From Pseudomonadota bacterium (lineage in GTDB: Bacteria > Pseudomonadota > Gammaproteobacteria > Enterobacterales > Enterobacteriaceae): a DNA stretch of 13,210 bases. How positions within the stretch are numbered: position 1 is the stretch's first letter; each line of letters opens with the position of its first letter. The notes beneath the pieces were generated by a model. That model was not told where the DNA came from and made no database searches. It saw only the letters and a program-made list of their open reading frames with translations. The DNA is taken from positions 1 through 13,210 of the forward strand of contig JAEYFY010000329.1 in assembly GCA_023454395.1 (NCBI GenBank), read 5' to 3'. Below, piece by piece: positions 8,280 to 13,210 of this stretch. The translations under genes and the position numbers were made by a program.

Positions 8280-8316
8280 AAAGGTTTTTAGGATATTTTT
8301 GCCAATAAAGGTCACT

Positions 8317-8325
8317 ATTGTACCA
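8317..8325 (-). promoter_or_regulatory. Candidate extended -10 promoter for fldB
   Basis: Read on the minus strand, TGGTACAAT combines a TGn extension with a 5/6 -10 hexamer (TACAAT). No good -35 is found 16-18 bases upstream, as is tolerated for extended -10 promoters. Transcription would begin near 8310, leaving a leader of about 30 bases before the ATG at 8279. I cannot recognise a SoxS box with confidence. Confidence 0.45.
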
Positions 8326-8387
8326 GAAAAATTTTTTTATAAGGCATAATGTAAAGGCGATAAGCTAAAGAGAGGGAGAGCAAGACT

Positions 8388-9326
8388 GTGTCACAAACCA
8401 AATTATCGACAAAAAAGACAACTCATATCAATGAAGATACTGATATTATCATTGAACAATTTCTCGACAATATTTGGTTGGAGCAAGGCTTATCCGCAAA
8501 TACGCTCAGCTCTTATCGCTTAGACTTACAAGCATTAGGGCAATGGCTTGCACATCACCAATTAGACTGGTTATCGGTCACTACTTTGGATTTGCAATCC
8601 TTTCTCGCGACGCGTTTAGATGAAGGCTATAAAGCCAGTAGTGCTGCACGCCTACTTAGCACAATGCGCCGATTATTTCAGTATCTGTATCGTGAAAAAT
8701 TACGTTTAGACGACCCAAGCTCCTTACTGTCAACACCTAAGCTTCCTAAGCGTTTACCCAAAGATTTAAGTGAGCGACAAGTTGATGATTTACTCAATAC
8801 TCCTTGTATTGATGAGCCACTTGAATTGCGCGATAAAGCCATGCTTGAAGTCCTTTATGCATGTGGGCTTCGTGTTTCTGAATTAGTGGGATTATCCCTC
8901 TCTGATATCAGCTTACGACAAGGCGTGCTACGTGTTATTGGTAAGGGCGATAAAGAACGATTAGTTCCTTTAGGTGAAGAAGCTATTTACTGGCTGGAGC
9001 AATATCTGCAATATGGAAGACCCACTTTAATGCAAGGGAAAACAGACGATATTGTTTTTCCTAGCTTAAGAGGGCAAAAAATGACACGCCAAACATTTTG
9101 GCATCGGATAAAACATTATGCCGTGATAGCAGGGATCGATACTGAAAAACTATCACCCCATGTGTTGCGTCATGCATTTGCGACACATCTCTTAAATCAT
9201 GGAGCAGACTTGCGTGTTGTACAGATGTTATTGGGGCACAGTGACCTCTCTACAACACAGATTTATACCCATGTTGCAACAGAACGTTTGAAAGCGCTTC
9301 ATCAGCAACATCATCCAAGGGGATAG
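8388..9326 (+). CDS. xerD: Tyrosine recombinase XerD
   Basis: XerD acts with XerC at the dif site, under FtsK control, to resolve chromosome dimers at the division septum. The product has 312 residues (E. coli 298). The catalytic set is complete: R162 (ACGLRVSEL), K186 (VIGKGDKER), H258 and R261 (SPHVLRHAFATHLL), H284 (LLGHSDLST) and the nucleophile Y293 (QIYTHV). The C-terminal ERLKALHQQHHPRG is characteristic of XerD. The N-terminal SAM-like core-binding domain covers about residues 20-105. The start is a GTG at 8388 with AGGGAG (8373-8378) 9 bases away. This start gives about 14 extra polar residues before IIEQFLDNIWLEQ compared with E. coli. It is the first gene of a likely xerD-dsbC-recJ operon and a housekeeping recombinase, not a phage integrase: no att sites or mobile genes are nearby. 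Confidence 0.97.
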   Translation: MSQTKLSTKKTTHINEDTDIIIEQFLDNIWLEQGLSANTLSSYRLDLQALGQWLAHHQLDWLSVTTLDLQSFLATRLDEGYKASSAARLLSTMRRLFQYLYREKLRLDDPSSLLSTPKLPKRLPKDLSERQVDDLLNTPCIDEPLELRDKAMLEVLYACGLRVSELVGLSLSDISLRQGVLRVIGKGDKERLVPLGEEAIYWLEQYLQYGRPTLMQGKTDDIVFPSLRGQKMTRQTFWHRIKHYAVIAGIDTEKLSPHVLRHAFATHLLNHGADLRVVQMLLGHSDLSTTQIYTHVATERLKALHQQHHPRG

Positions 9327-9359
9327 CCGCTAAAGAGCTGGCGTTAAATAGGAATTCAA

Positions 9360-10067
9360 ATGAAAAAGAAATTACTCTGGTTGCCAATATTATTAAGCAT
9401 GGTGTCAATGCCCGTGCTTGCTGACAATGCCTCAATTGAAGCGCAACTGGCTAAAATGCAAATTAAAGCTGAAAGTATCCAACCTACACCGATTGTTGGA
9501 TTAAATGCGGTGTTATCAGATAAAGGCATTTTTTATATTACAGATGATGGTAAATATCTGACCGCGGGACCTATTTATAACATTAGCAGTGGGGAACCAG
9601 TTAGCATTGCTAATCAAGTTATCATGAAAAAAGTAGACTCACTTAAGAATGAAATGATCGTTTATAAAGCGCGAAATGAACGCCATGTGATCACTATTTT
9701 TACTGATATTAGTTGCCCTTATTGCCAAAAACTTCATCAAGAAGTGCCCGAATTGAATAAACAAGGTGTCACAGTACGCTATTTAGCGTTTCCTCGTAAT
9801 GGCATTAGTAACAATATTGTGAGCAAAGAAATGAATGCTGTGTGGTGTAGTGGATTCCCTAATAAATCATTAGACAGCGCATTTAAAGGTGACAAAATTA
9901 TTGCGATTGATGACTGCAAAAAAATCAATATCAATGAACACTTTAAATTAGGCACCATGATGGGTATTCAGGGTACACCTGCTATTGTGTTACCTAATGC
10001 CAGTATTTATGGTGGATATATTTCTGCGCAAAACCTTGTTGAATTATTAGATAAAAAAGAGAAGTAA
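9360..10067 (+). CDS. dsbC: Thiol:disulfide interchange protein DsbC (periplasmic isomerase)
   Basis: DsbC is a V-shaped periplasmic homodimer that reshuffles wrong disulfides and is kept reduced by DsbD. The product has 235 residues (E. coli 236). A signal peptide is clear: MKKK, a hydrophobic core, then cleavage probably after A21 (PVLA|DN). The dimerisation domain spans about 22-80, with GIFYITDDGKYLTAGPIY. The thioredoxin-like domain follows from about 100, with active site C119-P-Y-C122, cis-proline in GTPA (P207) and the second cysteine pair C163/C186. The active site reads CPYC rather than the CGYC of E. coli DsbC; CPYC is the motif of DsbG. Length, second cysteine pair and position between xerD and recJ still favour DsbC. 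AGGA at 9350-9353 is a good ribosome binding site. The gene starts 33 bases after xerD and ends 9 bases before recJ. Confidence 0.96.
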   Translation: MKKKLLWLPILLSMVSMPVLADNASIEAQLAKMQIKAESIQPTPIVGLNAVLSDKGIFYITDDGKYLTAGPIYNISSGEPVSIANQVIMKKVDSLKNEMIVYKARNERHVITIFTDISCPYCQKLHQEVPELNKQGVTVRYLAFPRNGISNNIVSKEMNAVWCSGFPNKSLDSAFKGDKIIAIDDCKKININEHFKLGTMMGIQGTPAIVLPNASIYGGYISAQNLVELLDKKEK

Positions 10068-10076
10068 TTACGTTTT

Positions 10077-11810
10077 ATGGTCACTATTGAACCGACACTG
10101 CGTCGTCGAATTGCACAGGTAACTCAATTACCAGATAACTTAGATCCCTTATTACGACAAATTTATGCTAATCGTGGAATAACATCTGAAGTTCAACTAG
10201 AACGATCGTTAAGAGGCTTACTTCATTATCAAGCATTAACCGGAATAGAAACGGCAATTTCATTACTGATTGAGGCGTTAGAGCAACAATCTCGTATTGT
10301 TATTGTCGGTGATTTTGATGCCGATGGTGCAACGAGTACCGCACTTGCGATTAAAGCATTACGCCAAATGGGATTTAAGCAAGTTAGTTATCATATTCCT
10401 AATCGCTTTGATGATGGTTATGGTTTAAGCCCTCAAGTTGTTCATGATGTTGCTAAAAAAGGGGTTGATCTCATTATCACTGTTGATAATGGCATTTCCT
10501 CTTTTGAAGGTGTGGATACGGCTCATGAATATGGTATTCGTGTTCTTGTTACCGATCACCATTTACCGGGACAAACCTTACCCGCTGCTGATGCGATTAT
10601 TAATCCTAATCTGACAGATTGCTCTTTTTTATCTAAATCATTAGCCGGTGTTGGCGTTACCTTTTATTTAATGACGGCATTAAGAGCTGAATTAGAAAAA
10701 CAAGGTTGGTTTGAGCAACAAAACTTAGCTCGCCCTAATATGGCGGATTTTCTTGATTTAGTTGCACTAGGTACAGTGGCAGACGTTGTTCCTCTTGATG
10801 AAAATAACCGTATTTTTGTTTACGAAGGATTACGCCGAATAAGGGCTGGTCGTTGTTGTGTAGGGATCAAAGCACTTACGGAAGTTTCTCGTAAAGAGCT
10901 ATCTCAATTGGTTAGTAGTGACTTAGGTTTCTCTTTAGGGCCTCGCTTAAACGCAGCAGGGCGTCTTGATGATATGTCTGTCGGTGTCGCGTTACTTTTA
11001 ACTGACAATATTGGTTCAGCGCGTGAAATTGCGAATGAACTTGACGGATTAAATCAAACTCGGCGTGAAATTGAAGCGGGCATGCAAGAAGAAGCTTCAA
11101 CCATTTTTCGCCAATTTATGGGAACGCAACACGATTTACCCAATGGTTTAGCGATTTATCATCCTCAATGGCACCAAGGTGTTGTGGGTATTTTAGCTTC
11201 TCGCATTAAAGAAAAATTGCATCGTCCAGTTATTGCGTTTGCACCTAGTGGTGATGGTTTATTAAAAGGCTCTGGTCGTTCAATTAGTGGTGTTCATCTT
11301 CGAGATGCTTTAGAGCGATTAAATACATTAAATCCGGGGTTGATGGTGAAATTTGGTGGGCACGCAATGGCGGCGGGGCTTTCACTTGAAGAGGATAAAT
11401 TTCCATTATTTCAGCGCCATTTTTCGTCTTTAATGGCAGAGCTGGTTTCTGACGAACAGTTGCAAGGTGTTATTTTATCGGATGGTGAACTAACTGAACA
11501 TCAACTTTCATTGCCTATCGCAGAAATGCTAAGAGAAGCAGGTCCGTGGGGACAGGCTTTTCCTGAGCCTTTATTTGACGGTAAGTTTACGCTGTTACAA
11601 CAACGTATTGTGGGTAGTAAGCATTTAAAAATGATGCTTCAGCCAGTAAATAGTCATCTTATGATTGATGCAATTGCATTTAATGTTGATATCAATATAT
11701 GGCCTGATAACAGTATTAAAACAGTCGAGTTAGCTTATCGATTAGATGTAAATGAGTTTAGAGGGCAACGTAATGCGCAACTGCTTGTTGAGCATATTTG
11801 GCCTTGTTAA
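10077..11810 (+). CDS. recJ: Single-stranded-DNA-specific 5'-3' exonuclease RecJ
   Basis: RecJ degrades single-stranded DNA from the 5' end in RecF-pathway recombination, mismatch repair and base excision repair, using Mn2+ or Mg2+. The product has 577 residues, the same as E. coli. The DHH-family motifs are intact: GDFDADGATS (78-87, motif I), TVDNGIS (135-141), the DHH motif proper TDHHLPG (159-165), DLVALGTVADVVPL (227-240), and the DHHA1-domain GGHAMAAG (427-434). The C-terminal OB-fold region ends in NEFRGQRNAQLLVEHIWPC. The ATG at 10077 lies 9 bases after the dsbC stop. The Shine-Dalgarno is weak (AAGAGAAG about 13 bases away), so translation may depend on coupling to dsbC. It is the last gene of the xerD-dsbC-recJ group. 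Confidence 0.98.
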   Translation: MVTIEPTLRRRIAQVTQLPDNLDPLLRQIYANRGITSEVQLERSLRGLLHYQALTGIETAISLLIEALEQQSRIVIVGDFDADGATSTALAIKALRQMGFKQVSYHIPNRFDDGYGLSPQVVHDVAKKGVDLIITVDNGISSFEGVDTAHEYGIRVLVTDHHLPGQTLPAADAIINPNLTDCSFLSKSLAGVGVTFYLMTALRAELEKQGWFEQQNLARPNMADFLDLVALGTVADVVPLDENNRIFVYEGLRRIRAGRCCVGIKALTEVSRKELSQLVSSDLGFSLGPRLNAAGRLDDMSVGVALLLTDNIGSAREIANELDGLNQTRREIEAGMQEEASTIFRQFMGTQHDLPNGLAIYHPQWHQGVVGILASRIKEKLHRPVIAFAPSGDGLLKGSGRSISGVHLRDALERLNTLNPGLMVKFGGHAMAAGLSLEEDKFPLFQRHFSSLMAELVSDEQLQGVILSDGELTEHQLSLPIAEMLREAGPWGQAFPEPLFDGKFTLLQQRIVGSKHLKMMLQPVNSHLMIDAIAFNVDINIWPDNSIKTVELAYRLDVNEFRGQRNAQLLVEHIWPC

Positions 11811-11822
11811 CACGAATAATTA

Positions 11823-11856
11823 AACAATTTACCGTGATATAAAGAGTCACGTTGTT
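11823..11856 (+). terminator. Weak stem-loop after recJ, possible terminator
   Basis: CGTGA (11833-11837) pairs with TCACG (11847-11851), and an outer AACAA (11823-11827) pairs with TTGTT (11852-11856) across a 5-base bulge. The stem is short and there is no real U tract, so recJ transcripts may partly read into prfB. Confidence 0.3.
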
Positions 11857-11874
11857 ATGCTAATAACTATCTGG

Positions 11875-11901
11875 TAGACAGTTGTATATAAATGCTATAA
11901 A
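11875..11901 (+). promoter_or_regulatory. Candidate promoter for prfB-lysS
   Basis: TAGACA (11875-11880, 5/6) and an extended -10 TGCTATAAA (TATAAA at 11896-11901, 5/6) are 15 bases apart, slightly short but helped by the TGn. A second -10-like TACAAT lies at 11919-11924 without a clear -35. Either would give prfB-lysS a start independent of recJ. Confidence 0.4.
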
Positions 11902-11980
11902 CCCGCTGATATATCCGTTACAATATGCGGTTCAAAATTTATTCCAATTGTTTTTAAAAATAACATAAAGACGAAAAAAT

Positions 11981-13079
11981 ATGTTTGAAATCAACCCCGT
12001 AAAACACCAAATTGAAGAAGTCTCTGAAAGAACGAATGTTCTCAGGGGGTATCTTTGACTATGATGCCAAGAAAGAGCGTTTAGAAGAAGTTAACGCTGA
12101 ATTAGAACAACCTGATGTATGGAATGAGCCAGAAAGGGCGCAAGCATTAGGCAAAGAGCGTTCATCTCTTGAGGCTATCGTAGAAACAATCGATCAGTTA
12201 GAGCAAGGACTAGAAGACGTTTCTGGTTTACTTGAATTAGCAGTTGAAGCTGATGACGAAGAAACATTTAACGAAGCTATTGCTGAATTAGATGGTTTAA
12301 ATAAAAAGCTTGAGCAATTAGAATTCCGTCGTATGTTCTCTGGTGAATATGACAGTGCGGATTGCTACCTTGATTTACAAGCCGGCTCTGGTGGTACAGA
12401 AGCGCAAGATTGGGCAAGTATGCTGATGCGCATGTACTTGCGTTGGGCGGAATCAAGAGGCTTTAAAACAGAAATTATTGAAGAATCTGACGGTGATGTT
12501 GCAGGATTAAAATCAGCGACTATCAAAATTATTGGTGAGTACGCTTATGGTTGGTTACGTACAGAAACGGGTGTTCATCGCCTAGTTCGTAAAAGCCCCT
12601 TTGACTCAGGTGGCCGTCGTCATACCTCATTTAGTTCTGCCTTTATTTACCCTGAAGTTGATGACAATATTGATATTGAAATCAACCCTGCTGATTTACG
12701 TATTGACGTTTATCGTGCTTCGGGTGCGGGTGGACAGCACGTTAACAAAACAGAATCTGCGGTTCGTATTACCCACGTTCCAACAGGTCTTGTTACTCAA
12801 TGCCAAAACGATCGCTCTCAGCATAAGAACAAAGATCAGGCAATGAAGCAGATGAAAGCGAAGTTATACGAGCTGGAAATGCAGAAGAAAAATGCAGACA
12901 AGCAAGTAATGGAAGATAACAAGTCCGATATTGGCTGGGGTAGTCAAATTCGTTCTTATGTTCTTGATGATTCACGTATTAAAGATTTACGTACTGGTGT
13001 GGAAACGCGTAATACACAAGCAGTATTAGACGGTGATCTTGATAAATTTATTGAAGCTAGCTTAAAAGCGGGCCTGTGA
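11981..13079 (+). CDS. prfB: Peptide chain release factor 2 (RF2), with programmed +1 frameshift
   Basis: RF2 recognises UGA and UAA stop codons and triggers peptide release. The gene is in two frames. Codons 1-25 run from the ATG at 11981 ([20 protein letters not shown]...) to the in-frame TGA at 12056-12058. After a +1 shift, translation continues from GAC (12057) to the TGA at 13077-13079, giving 365 residues as in E. coli. Coordinates span both frames. The stop-recognition tripeptide SPF is at 205-207 and the catalytic GGQ at 250-252, where Q252 is normally methylated by PrmC. Residue 246 is alanine, as in most bacteria, whereas E. coli K-12 has threonine there. An ATG at 12012 in the second frame is an artefact of ignoring the frameshift. 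prfB is followed 8 bases later by lysS. Confidence 0.97.
12044..12059 (+). promoter_or_regulatory. prfB autoregulatory +1 frameshift site
   Basis: All elements of the classical site are present: an internal Shine-Dalgarno-like AGGGGG (12044-12049), three bases of spacing, the slippery CTT codon (12053-12055), the TGA stop (12056-12058) and a following C, which weakens termination. When RF2 is scarce, the ribosome pauses at UGA, the peptidyl-tRNA slips from CUU to UUU, and full-length RF2 is made. This is the known feedback control of RF2. Confidence 0.97.
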
Positions 13080-13082
13080 GGA
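13078..13082 (+). promoter_or_regulatory. lysS ribosome binding site overlapping the prfB stop
   Basis: GAGGA shares two bases with the prfB TGA and lies 5 bases before the lysS ATG. Ribosomes finishing prfB therefore cover the lysS start site, which suggests translational coupling. Confidence 0.7.
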
Positions 13083-13087
13083 AAAAC

Positions 13088-13210
13088 ATGTCGCAACAGC
13101 AACAAGGTGCGGAGCAGGCACCTGATTTAAATAACGAACTGCAAACACGCCGCGAAAAATTATCCGCTTTACGTGATAATGGTAACGCATTCCCAAATGA
13201 TTTCCGCAGA
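13088..13210 (+). CDS. lysS: Lysyl-tRNA synthetase, N-terminal fragment (cut by window end)
   Basis: Only the first 41 codons are present, reading [20 protein letters not shown] followed by [21 protein letters not shown]. The [23 protein letters not shown] pattern is the start of class II lysyl-tRNA synthetase as in E. coli LysS. The enzyme charges tRNA-Lys with lysine in the cytoplasm. These residues belong to the N-terminal extension ahead of the anticodon-binding OB domain; the catalytic domain is beyond the edge. The position directly after prfB is the standard enterobacterial arrangement. The gene is open at the window end and I see no sign of truncation other than the edge. Confidence 0.95.

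Noticed and set aside
8388..9326. XerD read as a phage or island integrase
   Set aside because: It is nearly identical to XerD over full length, in standard order with dsbC and recJ. No att repeats, tRNA or cargo genes are nearby.
9360..10067. dsbC read as dsbG because of CPYC
   Set aside because: The second cysteine pair, DsbC-like length, high similarity around VYKA...HVITIFTDI and RYLAFPR, and the xerD-dsbC-recJ order all indicate DsbC.
12012..12056. prfB start at the ATG at 12012
   Set aside because: It is in the post-frameshift frame. The RF2 N terminus (MFEINPV) starts at 11981 in the other frame, and the classical frameshift site joins the two.
1..13210. CRISPR arrays, insertion sequences, tRNA or rRNA genes
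   Set aside because: I saw no regularly spaced repeats, transposase genes, terminal inverted repeats with target duplications, or structural RNA signatures.

Overview
This window looks like chromosomal core sequence from an AT-rich gammaproteobacterium of the order Enterobacterales, most likely the Proteus/Providencia group (Morganellaceae). The protein sequences track their Escherichia coli counterparts closely over full length. The gene order ygfZ, sdhE, ygfX, fldB, xerD, dsbC, recJ, prfB, lysS is the enterobacterial one, but the DNA is much more AT-rich than E. coli, with A/T-heavy third codon positions and intergenic stretches. The genus is an inference from composition and recall, not from a search. 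I see no mobile element, prophage, CRISPR array, tRNA or rRNA gene.

Left part (1-4680): gcvT, gcvH and gcvP encode the T, H and P proteins of the glycine cleavage system, which splits glycine to CO2, ammonia and a one-carbon unit on tetrahydrofolate. The L protein is lipoamide dehydrogenase and is not in the window. A strong intrinsic-terminator-like hairpin lies between gcvH and gcvP, so gcvP may be expressed at a different level from gcvTH. A second, longer hairpin closes the operon and probably serves both strands.

Middle part (4698-8279): on the minus strand, ygfZ (folate-binding Fe-S cluster maintenance protein) is followed by an HD-domain hydrolase of the HDDC2/YfbR type, 31 bases downstream and probably in the same transcript. 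This gene sits where E. coli, as I recall it, has ygfF, bglA, yqfA and yqfB. Divergent from ygfZ, on the plus strand, is sdhE (FAD assembly factor for succinate dehydrogenase), which ends in its own terminator. Then comes an unusually long AT-rich spacer of 478 bases before ygfX, a membrane protein that in E. coli lies directly next to sdhE. ygfX and fldB (flavodoxin) converge on a 21-base inverted repeat that contains the ygfX stop codon.

Right part (8388-13210): xerD (site-specific recombinase for chromosome dimer resolution), dsbC (periplasmic disulfide isomerase) and recJ (5'-3' single-strand exonuclease) run close together and look like an operon. prfB (release factor 2) follows with its classical programmed +1 frameshift intact, and then the first 41 codons of lysS (lysyl-tRNA synthetase), whose ribosome binding site overlaps the prfB stop codon.

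The functional themes are one-carbon/folate metabolism with Fe-S and flavin protein maturation on the left, and DNA processing, disulfide repair and translation on the right. I found no undescribed system. The observations most worth a second look are the gcvH-gcvP internal terminator, the HD hydrolase at this locus, the split of sdhE from ygfX by a long structured spacer, and the CPYC (not CGYC) active site of DsbC.
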